Source: Pseudodesulfovibrio aespoeensis Aspo-2 (GTDB taxonomy: Bacteria > Desulfobacterota > Desulfovibrionia > Desulfovibrionales > Desulfovibrionaceae). Taken from it: a stretch of 64,000 nt of DNA. Below the pieces are notes generated by a model, which saw only the letters and a list, made by a program, of their open reading frames with translations, did not search any database and was not told the DNA's origin. The DNA is taken from contig NC_014844.1 in NCBI RefSeq assembly GCF_000176915.2, positions 558,001 to 622,000 on the forward strand, given 5' to 3'. Shown piece after piece: positions 35,250 to 43,529 of this stretch (position 1 is the stretch's first letter; the number at the start of each line of letters is the position of its first letter). The position numbers were made by a program, and so were the translations under genes.

Positions 35250-37370
35250 TCAGCCATTGAGTGTCTTCCTGATCACCACCACGGCCATGTCGTCCTCCTG
35301 GCCGCCGGCCTGATGCCGGGTGGCGGCCTGCATGAGCGCGGTCCGGATGTCTTCGGGACATTTATGAGCGTTCTCCCGGACTAAGGCAAGCACTCTCTGC
35401 TTGCCGAACATCTCTCCGGCCTCGTCGCGGGCCTCCCACACGCCGTCCGTCGCCAGGACGAGCAACTCGCCCTCCTCAAGCACGGTGTGCTCCTCCACAT
35501 ACACGAAATCGCTGGCAACCCCCAGGGGCAGGCCCGCGCCGTCCAGCTCGCCGAACTCGTCCCTGTCCGGCGAGTAGCGGATGGCCGGGTCGTGTCCGGC
35601 GCGCACCCAGCGGACCGAGCCCGAGCCGTCGAGCAGTTCCAGGTAGAACAGGGTCAGGAACCGTCCGGTGCCGTCCAGGTCGCGGGCGAGGCTGGCGTTG
35701 ACCGTGGAGATTCGCGCCTCGGCGCTCATGGGTACCTCGGTCAGGCTGTGCATCTGGCCTCTGGCCGAGGCCATGATCAGGGCCGAGGGCACGCCGTGGC
35801 CCGACACGTCGCCCAGCAGCACGCCCAGGGCGCGGCCATGCTCCACTCTGGTGTCGAGGAAATCGTAGTAGTCGCCGCCGGTCTGGTCGCAGTAGACGAT
35901 GCCTCCGGCGATCTCGTAGCCGGGCAGGGTCGGCACGCTGCCGGGCAGGAGCAGCCCCTGCACCTCCTCGGCCAGGGCCAGGTCGCGCGACAGGCGCACA
36001 TGCTCGGCCAGCTTGGGCACCATGTTGTTGAAGGAGTCGGTCAGCACGTCGCGTTCGTCGCCGGTCCTGACGGTGTCCATTCTGGCCGAAAAGTCCCCAC
36101 GCGACAGCCGCTCGGCGGCCTCGGTCATGCGGATGATGGGCCGGGTGATGGCCCTGGAGCCGAACCAGGCGATGAGCCCGGTGGCCACGAGCATGATGGC
36201 CGAGATGATGGCCGAGACCGACCTGATCCTGTTGAACATGGTGGTCAGCGATCCGGACACCTCGTCCGGGAGTCGGGCCACCACGCTCTCGGGCGCGATG
36301 AGCAGAAAACTGAAGTTCGGGTTGGAGGCAAAGGCCCAGACGCTGTCCTCGCCGTGGTAAGGCAACCGCATGGCCCCGCTGTCGGACGCGTCCATGGCGG
36401 CCAGCAGACGGGCAAACGCCTCGGAATCGTCCGAGGCCATCCGCTCCGGCTCGATGCCCGCCCGCCAGTGCTGGCTCTTCGTGGCCTCATAGGATTGCTG
36501 GGCCAGGATGAGCAGGCCGCCCCCGGGATCGCGTGCGACCATGAACGAGCGGGTGTCCTCGCTCCAGCGCGAGGTGATATCCGTCTCGTGCAGCACGGAC
36601 TGGATGGGGATGTCGATGGCCGCCACCCCGGCGAATCCGCCGGAGGCGTCATGCACCGGATGGGCGATGGTGGCCATCACCTGTCGGGTGGTGGGGTCGA
36701 TCTGGGGCAGGGTCCAGACGGCATGTCCACTGGCCTTGACGTTTTCATACCACGGCTGGTCGCGGTGGTCGTAGACCATGGGGAAACTGTCCAGGCCGGG
36801 ATAGCGCACGAGCAGGCCGGATTCGAGCCCCACCTGGACCCAGGTGGCGCTGGAGTCCAGCTGGGCATAGACATCGGCAAAGGTGGGGAGCAGCCCGTGG
36901 AGTCGGTCCACCTGGGACAGGACCGACGTGTCGCGCACAAAGGGCGAGACGTGGAAGGTCTGGGCCTCGAAGTCCACGAGCAGCGAAATGGTCGCGCCGT
37001 GCATGATCTGCTTGTCGTAGCGGCCCTTGGGCGCGGTGATCTTTTGGGCCAGGGGCCAGGGGGAGGGGGGCCGGGCCGAGGTCAGGCTCTCCGGCTTGGT
37101 CTCGTCCAGCAGGCTCCCGGCTTGGCGGGCCAGCATCATGGTCCCGAGCCTGAGGGCCTGGCCGCGACCCTCCACGGTGCGCAGAATGGACATGGCGCTG
37201 TGCTGCAACTCGGCGGTGACGATGTCGAGCAGTTCGGTCCGGGTTCTGTCCGAGAGGGTCTCGGCCATGGTCGTGGCGGTGTGGCTGGTGACGGTGCGCG
37301 AGAGGAACAGCGGCAGCAGGCTGAACGCGACAAGCACGAGGAATATTTTTATGCGGATGGACAGGTTCAT
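35250..37370 (-). CDS. Membrane SpoIIE-type Ser/Thr phosphatase with Cache sensor and HAMP
   Basis: The 706-residue protein has a membrane helix (about residues 8-28), a large periplasmic dCache-type sensor (about 40-355) containing 'YDHRDQPWYENVKASGHAVW', a second helix (about 372-392), HAMP (about 392-445) and a PP2C/SpoIIE catalytic domain (about 475-706) with 'GGDYYDFLD', 'GDVSGHGVPSALIM' and 'ATDGVWEARDEAGEMFG'. It is the RsbU-like input of the partner-switch operon: an external ligand would activate it to dephosphorylate the STAS protein. Gene order sensor phosphatase, kinase, antagonist on one strand supports this. Confidence 0.93.
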   Translation of the reverse strand: MNLSIRIKIFLVLVAFSLLPLFLSRTVTSHTATTMAETLSDRTRTELLDIVTAELQHSAMSILRTVEGRGQALRLGTMMLARQAGSLLDETKPESLTSARPPSPWPLAQKITAPKGRYDKQIMHGATISLLVDFEAQTFHVSPFVRDTSVLSQVDRLHGLLPTFADVYAQLDSSATWVQVGLESGLLVRYPGLDSFPMVYDHRDQPWYENVKASGHAVWTLPQIDPTTRQVMATIAHPVHDASGGFAGVAAIDIPIQSVLHETDITSRWSEDTRSFMVARDPGGGLLILAQQSYEATKSQHWRAGIEPERMASDDSEAFARLLAAMDASDSGAMRLPYHGEDSVWAFASNPNFSFLLIAPESVVARLPDEVSGSLTTMFNRIRSVSAIISAIMLVATGLIAWFGSRAITRPIIRMTEAAERLSRGDFSARMDTVRTGDERDVLTDSFNNMVPKLAEHVRLSRDLALAEEVQGLLLPGSVPTLPGYEIAGGIVYCDQTGGDYYDFLDTRVEHGRALGVLLGDVSGHGVPSALIMASARGQMHSLTEVPMSAEARISTVNASLARDLDGTGRFLTLFYLELLDGSGSVRWVRAGHDPAIRYSPDRDEFGELDGAGLPLGVASDFVYVEEHTVLEEGELLVLATDGVWEARDEAGEMFGKQRVLALVRENAHKCPEDIRTALMQAATRHQAGGQEDDMAVVVIRKTLNG

Positions 37371-37460
37371 AAATCGTCACCTCGCCGGGCGGGCCTGGGC
37401 GGCGCGGAATCGCGCCCCTTGCCGCCGTGTGCGCCTATCCGAATATAGCACACTTTGCGC

Positions 37461-37489
37461 TTGGAAAAGAACTATATTCCGTTTATAGG
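37461..37489 (+). promoter_or_regulatory. Putative sigma-70 promoter of the ABC exporter
   Basis: TTGGAA (37461-37466) and TATAGG (37484-37489) are 17 bases apart, each matching 4/6 of consensus, in a locally A+T-rich patch. The spacing leaves about 33 bases of leader to the ATG at 37529. Confidence 0.4.
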
Positions 37490-37528
37490 TTTGTGGCGTT
37501 CAAATTCTTCCATCGCAGGGAACCTATC

Positions 37529-40060
37529 ATGCCACATCCCAACGAAACCAAGCGGATCACCAAGACCTCCCTCTATTCCTGGGTCCTCTTCAGGAATCTC
37601 CACCTCCAGCTCATCGTGGTCGGCATTATCGTGGTCACGGTGGTCATGCGCGTGCTGCCGCTTGAGATGCAAAAGCGGATCATCAACGAAGCCATAGGCA
37701 TGAAGGATCTGCACGCCCTGTACCTCTACTGCGGCCTGTACATAGGCACGGTCACCCTGGCGGGCATCCTCAAATATGTCATCAACCTGATGCAGAACTA
37801 CATTGGCGAAAAAACGCTGATGACCGTGCGCGAGCGGCTCTACGAGCACCTGCTCTCCCTGCCCATCCAGTTCTACCGCCGCACCTCGCCGGGCAACGTC
37901 ATCTCCTACATCATCACCGAGTTCATCCCGGTGGCCACCTTCATCGGTCAGGCCGTGGCCGTGCCCGCTGTCAACATTCTGACCTTCTTCGCCATGGCCG
38001 GGTACATGATCTACCTCAACCCGACCATCGGGATCATCTCCATCACCCTGTATCCCATCGAACTCATTCTCCTGCCGCGCATCCAGAAATATTTCCGCCG
38101 GGCCAACCGGCAGCGCATCAAGCACACCCAGCGCCTCTCCGGGCTGGTGGGCGAGGCAGTCACCGGCGTGCATGAGGTCCATTCCAACGCCTCCATTCCC
38201 CTTGAAAAGGCGCGGTTCAAGAATATCCTGACCAAGCTCTACAAGGCCACCCTGATGCAGAACGCGCTGCGGTTCGGCATCAAGTTCATCAACAACTTCT
38301 TCATGAGCCTTGGGCCGTTCATCCTTTTTCTCATCGGCGGCTACTACGCCATCAAGGGCCAATTCGACGTGGGCGCCATCGTCGCCTTCCTCTCGGCCTA
38401 CGAGAAGCTCTACGACCCGTGGAAGGAGTTGATGGAGTTCTGGCAGGTCTATCAGGACAGCTCGGTGCGCTACAAGCAGATCATGCGCGCCTTTGACCAC
38501 GCCCCGGAGTTCGCCCAGGCCGTGGAGGGCCGCGAACCCTACCGGCTCGACAACGACATCGAGGTGCGCGACCTTTCGTTCGTGGTCGGCGGCAACATCA
38601 AGCTGCTCGACCGGGTGTCGCTCTCGGTCAAGGGCGGCGAACACGTGGCCCTGGTTGGCTTCTCCGGCTCGGGCAAGTCCACCCTGGCCCTGTGCGTTGC
38701 CCAACTCTACAAGTACACCGGCGGCAGCATCCTGGTGGGCGGGCGCGAGGTCACGGAGCTGACCAAGCCCGATATCTCGTTCAACCTGGGCATGGTGGCC
38801 CAGCATCCCTTCATCTTCGACGGCACGGTGCGCGACAACCTGCTCTATTCCTGCCGCGCGCTGTCCATGCAGGGCGGCGGCTGTACCGAATCGGGCGGAG
38901 AGCCGGATCTCGATACCCTGATCAAGCTCACCCAGCAGGTGGGGCTGTTCACCGATATCCTCGCCTTTGCCCTGCGCGCCCGGCTGGGCGAGGAGGCGAA
39001 GAACCCCGGCCTGCGCGACATCATCGTGGCCTCGCGCCGCGAGTTCCAGCAGGGCGAGACCGGCATGTTTGCCGATGTGGCCGAACACATCGAATTCTTC
39101 GACCAGGGTACCTACAGCCGCTACATGACGGTGGTCGAAAACATCGCCTTTGGCGCGCCCGTCAAGGATGAATTCGACCAGGAACACCTGCCCATGCTGC
39201 CCTGGTTCATCGAGTTCCTGGAGAGCCACGGCCTCATGGCCCACCTCATGGTGCTGGGTGAAACCCTGGCCAGGGTCGTCACCGACGAGATGGGGCCCGA
39301 ACCCGCCCACGATGCCTTTGCCGGCTGCCCCATCCCCGAGGCGCGCTACGGCGACTATCTGATGGTCGCCAACCGTCTCGATTCGGGCGAGCCGCTGAAC
39401 AAGGAGGAGACCGGGCTGATCATCAGGCTGGCTCTCGGCTTCATCCCCGGCGTGCATCGGCAGATGGACCTGGACAAGGGGTTCGTCAGCCGCGTGGTCA
39501 ATTCGCGCCGCGACTTCATCGCCCTGGCCGGGCAGGATTTCCCGGACGCCTTCAGCTTCTTCCTCGCCGACTCCTACATCGAGAGCCTCAACATCCAGGA
39601 CAACATCCTCTTTGGTCGTGTGCGCACCGATTCGCCCGGAGCCGAGGACGAGATCAACCACCGCATCATGCAGGCCCTGATCATGCAAGGCGCGCTCGAA
39701 CCCGTGGCCGAGATCGGCCTGGGATTTGAGGTGGGCTCCATGGGCGACCGCCTCTCGGGCGGACAGCGCCAGAAGATCGCCCTGGCGCGCACCTTCCTCA
39801 AGAGCCCGCCCGTGCTCATCCTCGACGAGGCCACTGCCGCTCTGGACAACAAGTCCCAGGGCCGGGTGCAGAACATCATCACCTCCAACCTCAAGGGCAA
39901 GTCCACCGTGCTCGCGGTCATCCACCGCCTGGACATGCTCCCCTATTACGACAAGGTCGTGGTGCTCAAGGCGGGAAAGATCGTGGAACAGGGACCATAC
40001 GAGGAACTGCTCGAGCAAAAGGGCGCGCTCTACACCCTCATCCACGGCAGGGAAGAATAG
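37529..40060 (+). CDS. ABC exporter with a roughly 240-residue insertion inside its ATPase domain
   Basis: The 843-residue fused exporter has a six-helix transmembrane domain (about residues 20-320) and a nucleotide-binding domain with Walker A GFSGSGKST (377-385), Q-loop Gln425, signature LSGGQ (742-746), Walker B LILDEA (763-768) and H-loop His799. The gap from Q-loop to signature is about 317 residues, against about 75-80 in ordinary exporters. The segment of about 445-680 is extra. The post-Q-loop motif occurs three times: 'TVRDNLLYS' (433-441), 'TVVENIAFGAP' (534-544) and 'NIQDNILFGRV' (688-698), as if the helical subdomain had been multiplied. The ATG at 37529 follows a promoter-like element. 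Substrate unknown. Confidence 0.9.
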   Translation: MPHPNETKRITKTSLYSWVLFRNLHLQLIVVGIIVVTVVMRVLPLEMQKRIINEAIGMKDLHALYLYCGLYIGTVTLAGILKYVINLMQNYIGEKTLMTVRERLYEHLLSLPIQFYRRTSPGNVISYIITEFIPVATFIGQAVAVPAVNILTFFAMAGYMIYLNPTIGIISITLYPIELILLPRIQKYFRRANRQRIKHTQRLSGLVGEAVTGVHEVHSNASIPLEKARFKNILTKLYKATLMQNALRFGIKFINNFFMSLGPFILFLIGGYYAIKGQFDVGAIVAFLSAYEKLYDPWKELMEFWQVYQDSSVRYKQIMRAFDHAPEFAQAVEGREPYRLDNDIEVRDLSFVVGGNIKLLDRVSLSVKGGEHVALVGFSGSGKSTLALCVAQLYKYTGGSILVGGREVTELTKPDISFNLGMVAQHPFIFDGTVRDNLLYSCRALSMQGGGCTESGGEPDLDTLIKLTQQVGLFTDILAFALRARLGEEAKNPGLRDIIVASRREFQQGETGMFADVAEHIEFFDQGTYSRYMTVVENIAFGAPVKDEFDQEHLPMLPWFIEFLESHGLMAHLMVLGETLARVVTDEMGPEPAHDAFAGCPIPEARYGDYLMVANRLDSGEPLNKEETGLIIRLALGFIPGVHRQMDLDKGFVSRVVNSRRDFIALAGQDFPDAFSFFLADSYIESLNIQDNILFGRVRTDSPGAEDEINHRIMQALIMQGALEPVAEIGLGFEVGSMGDRLSGGQRQKIALARTFLKSPPVLILDEATAALDNKSQGRVQNIITSNLKGKSTVLAVIHRLDMLPYYDKVVVLKAGKIVEQGPYEELLEQKGALYTLIHGREE

Positions 40061-40104
40061 CGGGCAGGATCGCCGGAAACGGTTTTTCCAAAAGGAAAGC
40101 AGTT

Positions 40105-40146
40105 GCAGCCGATTTTGCCCAGCTTGGCGAAATCGGCTGCTTTTTT
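40105..40146 (+). terminator. Strong intrinsic terminator after the ABC exporter
   Basis: GCAGCCGATTT (40105-40115) pairs with AAATCGGCTGC (40130-40140) and is followed by six Ts (40141-40146). The shape is classical rho-independent. Confidence 0.9.
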
Positions 40147-40270
40147 GAGAAAATGCGCAATAAAATTCTTGGAATTTGAAAAAACAGCGTGGGAATTTCG
40201 CTTTACAGGGTGTTTTTTTGGATGTAGTCCCTGATCTCCCAATCGGGACTCTCTCCCTCTCATAGATACT

Positions 40271-40299
40271 CCGGCTCCGGGGATGGCCCCCGGAGCCGG
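40271..40299. repeat. Perfect 12-bp hairpin upstream of the AhpD-like gene
   Basis: CCGGCTCCGGGG (40271-40282) pairs with CCCCGGAGCCGG (40288-40299) over a five-base loop. It has no T-run and lies 73 bp before the ATG of the next gene, so it may be a leader structure or a REP-like repeat. Confidence 0.6.
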
Positions 40300-40371
40300 G
40301 GGATCCGAAGGCGCTCGACAACGCTGCCAGCCTGAACAGCTTCTCCCACAGTACCTTTCAAGGAGGCGATC

Positions 40372-40701
40372 ATGTCCGAACCCGCAGAAAAGGCCACCGA
40401 ACTCTTTCGCCAGATGAACAAGAACCGCCGGGATGTCTTCAAGGCATACCAGGGGTTCACCGCCACCATCAAGAAGGGCAGCGCCATCGAGGACAAATAT
40501 CAGTCCCTCATCCTCATCGCCTGCTCCATCCTCTCCCAATGCGACATGTGCATCTCGCTCCACGTGCAGAACGCCGCCACCCACGGTGCCAGCCGCGACG
40601 AAATCATCGACGCCGGACTCCTCGCAGTCGCCATGGGCGGCTCACCCAAGATGATGTACATGCGCTACGTCTACGAAGAAGTGGACAAACTCTTCGACTA
40701 A
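40372..40701 (+). CDS. Carboxymuconolactone decarboxylase/AhpD-like protein
   Basis: This 109-residue all-helical protein has the AhpD-type redox motif Cys57-X2-Cys60 followed by His64 ('SQCDMCISLH') and the following 'GASRDEIIDAGLLAVAMGG' segment. Such proteins reduce peroxides or act as thiol-disulfide partners; many are annotated only as CMD-domain proteins. AAGGAGG precedes the ATG. Strong hairpins bracket it, so it is a single-gene unit. Confidence 0.9.
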   Translation: MSEPAEKATELFRQMNKNRRDVFKAYQGFTATIKKGSAIEDKYQSLILIACSILSQCDMCISLHVQNAATHGASRDEIIDAGLLAVAMGGSPKMMYMRYVYEEVDKLFD

Positions 40702-40720
40702 CCCCCACGCACCAGCACAT

Positions 40721-40760
40721 GAAACGGCTGGCCTGTCCACACGGACAGGCCAGCCGTTTC
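40721..40760. terminator. Perfect 18-bp hairpin after the AhpD-like gene
   Basis: GAAACGGCTGGCCTGTCC (40721-40738) pairs completely with 40743-40760 around ACAC. It starts 20 bp after the stop codon. Very stable, but without a T-run on the plus strand. Confidence 0.7.
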
Positions 40761-40860
40761 ATATGGGAGGGGCTGGGTGTGGGTGGGAGATTCCGGGGGG
40801 AAAACTTTTGGAAATAGCCGCCACCTTGTGTGGGACTATCGGCTCTTGCCTTCTGTTTTC

Positions 40861-40892
40861 AACGGGTTGCGACCGATTGGTCGCAGCCCGTT
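40861..40892. repeat. 14-bp hairpin next to the integrase gene
   Basis: AACGGGTTGCGACC and GGTCGCAGCCCGTT pair with a single G-T over GATT. It lies 34 bp beyond the integrase stop codon. It could be the integrase terminator or part of an attachment region; the core site cannot be identified without an empty-site comparison. Confidence 0.5.
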
Positions 40893-40925
40893 GATCTTTG
40901 TGTGTGACTGCCGTGTGTGAATCTG

Positions 40926-41993
40926 TCAGGCAACCTGGCGACTTTGGGCTTCATAGATTGCCATGGCGTCCCGTTCCACGTTCCGCAGCTTTTCCAGATA
41001 GATCTCGGTGCTCCGTCGGTCGGCATGCCCCAGCAGATGCTGAATGCCCGAGATGAGCGCGCCGTTGTTGTCCATCACCGAAGCGCCCGATGCCCGGAAT
41101 CGATGGAAGGAATAGTAGCCGACACCGGCTTTCTCGCATGCCGTCTTGAGCATGGAGTAGCGACCCTTGGTGTACGGCCCGACCACCATCCGTTTCTGCT
41201 TGTGGCTGTAGCTGCGGCACCAGAACACCCATTCCTTTTCAGGGTCGCGCCTGGCATACAGCTCACTGAGCACCTCGTAGAGCTTGTCGGTCATCGGTAC
41301 CTGCCTGAGCACGGGCTTGCGGTCCTTGTTCTTGAAGGTCTTCAACTCCACGTACCGCTCTTCGAAGTTGACCCGCTTCCATTTCAGCCGATGCACCTCG
41401 ACGCTTCGAGCCAGGGTCTCGCGGATCACCCACAGGTATGGCTGGTCTTCAGGTTTGGCCGCCGCAATGATCCGGTCCAGTGCCTGGGAATCCGGTGTCC
41501 GCTTCTTCTTCTCGGCCAAATGGCTTGGAAACGATTCTAGCCCGGCAAAGGGGTTGTCGGCGATGAACCGCTGTCCCCTTTTCATGGCCCAGGCGAATGT
41601 TGCCCGCAGTAGCAGCAGATCGGCATTGGCCGCCACGGGCGTCGACGACCTGGACCGGGACAGCAGGTAATCGTCAGCCATTCTGCTGGTGATGGTGCTG
41701 CACGGCACGTCGCCAAAGTGCCTGAGCAGCCGCTGGGCGGCGTAGCGGGTGTTCTTGTAATATTGGGTCGAAAAGCAGCGCTCCAGCAGCGCATCAAGTC
41801 GCCTGTTGAGCATGTCAAGCAAGTCCATGTCGTTCCTTTCGGCCATCCCGTCTGCCTTCGCCACCTCCTTTTTTCTTTGCGCCTGCGCCGCCTGCGCTTC
41901 GCGTTTTGTCCCAAACCACGCCTTGGTGTAGCGCTTGCCCTTCACCATGAAGTCGTACCGGAACCCTTTTCCGGCTTTGGAATAGATGGTCAT
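40926..41993 (-). CDS. int: Tyrosine recombinase (phage/island integrase)
   Basis: The 355-residue integrase from the ATG at 41993 (GGAGGG upstream on the minus strand) has an N-terminal arm-binding-like segment ('FRYDFMVKGKRYTKAWFGTKREA'), a core-binding SAM-like domain (about residues 65-160) and a catalytic domain (about 185-345). Catalytic residues are visible: the first Arg in 'LARSVEVHRLKW', His-X2-Arg in 'FHRFRASGA', the second His in 'LLGHADRRS' and the nucleophile Tyr in 'TEIYLEKL'. It is intact. The start overlaps the excisionase-like gene on the same strand. It marks the left boundary of a mobile or formerly mobile segment. Confidence 0.92.
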   Translation of the reverse strand: MTIYSKAGKGFRYDFMVKGKRYTKAWFGTKREAQAAQAQRKKEVAKADGMAERNDMDLLDMLNRRLDALLERCFSTQYYKNTRYAAQRLLRHFGDVPCSTITSRMADDYLLSRSRSSTPVAANADLLLLRATFAWAMKRGQRFIADNPFAGLESFPSHLAEKKKRTPDSQALDRIIAAAKPEDQPYLWVIRETLARSVEVHRLKWKRVNFEERYVELKTFKNKDRKPVLRQVPMTDKLYEVLSELYARRDPEKEWVFWCRSYSHKQKRMVVGPYTKGRYSMLKTACEKAGVGYYSFHRFRASGASVMDNNGALISGIQHLLGHADRRSTEIYLEKLRNVERDAMAIYEAQSRQVA

Positions 41994-42150
41994 AAATGTC
42001 CCTCCGGGAAGGGAAGAACCATGACCCACCGCGTTTGACGCCGCCGATGTCTTCGGCATGGCCGTAGACCCAGTCCACGCTTTTGCCCAGATAGTCTGCG
42101 ACATCCTTCACGGTGAGTATGCTCAGTTCCGCTTCGTTGTCAAAGCCCAC
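41815..42150 (-). CDS. Excisionase-like helix-turn-helix protein overlapping the integrase
   Basis: The 111-residue frame starts at a GTG (42150; GGGGAAG upstream). Its first 60 residues are an HTH_17/MerR-like excisionase domain ('ILTVKDVADYLGKSVDWVYGHAE' and 'GGSWFFPSRRDIYDHL'). The last 50 residues are encoded by DNA that is also the N-terminus of the integrase in another frame, so the functional protein may need only the first part. The 179-bp overlap suggests translational coupling or an evolving fusion. It probably controls directionality of the neighbouring integrase. Confidence 0.75.
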   Translation of the reverse strand: MGFDNEAELSILTVKDVADYLGKSVDWVYGHAEDIGGVKRGGSWFFPSRRDIYDHLFQSRKRVPVRLHGEGQALHQGVVWDKTRSAGGAGAKKKGGGEGRRDGRKERHGLA

Positions 42151-42515
42151 AATTCTTCCCCGGTCTTTTCATTGAATCTCTCGCCCTGTCCGCCGTGAGC
42201 CGACATGGATTGTCGCCCCACAGGTCAGTTTGACACTCCCGGAATATGAAAACGCAAGCTCGGCAAGGGGGAAAATTTCAGAAAGTGACATTTTTCCCGG
42301 TGGCACTCGGGCCTCCTTGCTTTCGAGTACCATTTTTGGTGCAGAGACTGGCACCATCGGTCTGATGCCAGAGCGCTGCCGGATTGAATGAACGAGTCAA
42401 TCTCAACCGCTGCGCCTCGCAACCTCATCTGACGAAATCGACATTCGTTCCCAGGTAGCGGACCTCATTTGGCGACCTCACGCCCGAAAGGAAACCCCGC
42501 CGAAGCGGGGTTCTG
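42151..42515. other. Intergenic region upstream of the excisionase gene
   Basis: The 365-bp region holds the terminator at 42493-42512 and, by position, the promoter for the excisionase-integrase pair. A TTTTTCCCGGTGG patch at about 42291 weakly resembles the tandem operator found in the uptake locus but is a single degenerate copy. No gene supported. Confidence 0.45.
42493..42512 (-). terminator. UUCG-loop terminator of the small integrase-domain gene
   Basis: On the minus strand AACCCCGC-TTCG-GCGGGGTT forms an eight-pair stem with the very stable UUCG tetraloop, followed by TCCTTTC. It lies 3 bp past the stop codon of the gene at 42516-42812, indicating that the small gene ends naturally rather than by truncation. 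Confidence 0.75.
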
Positions 42516-42812
42516 TCAATGGCTGTTGCCAAGGCAGGCATCGGACACGTCACGGCGGGCGGGGGAATGGCCGGCAGTGACTTTGATGTCGTCACGGGCC
42601 GCCGGAAAAACTTCGGCGATGCACCCGTCACCCCTGCCATCGTCTTTCATTTGCCGGGCAACTGCCGCAAAATGCGTGCTCGTGATATTGGTCCATTTGC
42701 GAACACCCAAGCCCGCACGGCGAAGCCGCCTGGCAAAGGCCTTGGCGTTTTGGTGGGTCCTGTACTGTTTCGATTTGGGGCCGGACAGGGTTGCCCTGTT
42801 CGCGCACTTCAT
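42516..42812 (-). CDS. 98-residue integrase N-terminal (SAM-like) domain protein
   Basis: The start ATG at 42812 has AAGGAG nine bases upstream on the minus strand, and a terminator follows the stop, so this is a complete small gene despite a longer open frame upstream. Residues about 18-70 ('AKAFARRLRRAGLGVRKWTNITSTHF') resemble the N-terminal core-binding domain of the integrase-domain proteins with a Phage_int_SAM_2 module, where 'LGY...K..SLKPKHVEALV' is usual. The catalytic domain is missing. It may be a decayed integrase that kept its signals or a stand-alone DNA-binding or recombination-modulating protein. Confidence 0.6.
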   Translation of the reverse strand: MKCANRATLSGPKSKQYRTHQNAKAFARRLRRAGLGVRKWTNITSTHFAAVARQMKDDGRGDGCIAEVFPAARDDIKVTAGHSPARRDVSDACLGNSH

Positions 42813-43529
42813 ATGGATCTCCTTCCTGAAGTTCGGGGCAGCGCCCCGGGACAAAGCAGGTCGGACCTTCCCCGTTTGCCGGGGAATGACCTGCCTATGG
42901 CGCGAATGCGCCACACAACAACCGACACGAGACAAATCAATGTCCGTTTCCCACAGAAGAAAAAATCCTGAAAATCCAGTCAATAAGGGGTGCCACCACG
43001 CAGGCTCGTTCGTCCTGCGCATAAAGCGGTGGCCGTGGGGGAATTTTGACAACGGCAGATTTCTAGACATCTACCGTTTGTCCGGCGGGGGTGCTGTGTT
43101 CCAGCCTGGCGTTTGGATGTGAAACTGTGCCGTTTGGAAATGAACGGCAGCGAAGTGCTCGGTGTTACGGCATGTTAGTGCCACTTTAAGCGTTCATCAG
43201 TTTAGACTTCGTCAAAACTTATGAACGCGCCTTGGTTGCGTCATACCTCCTTTTGATTACGAAATTATCCAACGGATATGCCCTACCATATGACGCCGCA
43301 AAACCTTCGCGCAAGCTTCAGCGAAGGGATATTTCCCCCTCCCGCCGTTTTTTCCGCGAGCGTGACGCAAGCAGCCGCCGGGGCAAGGCCGAGCCCTTCG
43401 GGCGTCCGTCTTCGCCGGACGGCCTTGCCCCAGCGACTTTGCTTGCGTCGTCATCCACGCAGGCGACGGCGAGAGGGATGGCGGAGGCGGCTCCGGCTCA
43501 AGGGATTGAAGGGCGCATGCAAGCCAGCA
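42813..43529. other. Long non-coding stretch in the integration scar
   Basis: About 700 bp without a credible gene. It contains a small TGGCGC-gaat-GCGCCA hairpin at 42898-42913, a CCTTCGC/GCGAAGG hairpin at 43304-43327 and the large nested palindrome at 43364-43449. Codon use and frame length in all frames look random. Confidence 0.5.
43364..43449. repeat. 86-bp nested palindromic element
   Basis: The outer arms GACGCAAGCA and TGCTTGCGTC are perfectly complementary if one extra T is bulged. The inner arms GGGGCAAGGCCG and CGGCCTTGCCCC are perfect over 12 pairs. Two mini-hairpins, GCCCttcgGGC and GTCCG/CGGAC, fill the middle. This cruciform-like element lies 5' of the transposase remnant and could be a REP-type target or an IS-associated structure. 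Confidence 0.65.

Larger units (their letters stand above)
40061..40371. other. Intergenic region between the exporter and the AhpD-like gene
   Basis: The 311-bp gap holds the exporter's terminator (40105-40146) and a perfect 12-bp hairpin at 40271-40299. AAGGAGG just before 40372 is the ribosome site of the next gene. No coding frame is supported. Confidence 0.55.

Noticed and set aside
41815-41993. A single frameshifted xis-integrase fusion gene
   Set aside because: The integrase has its own GGAGGG site and ATG; joining the frames would need a +1 shift without a recognised slippery signal.
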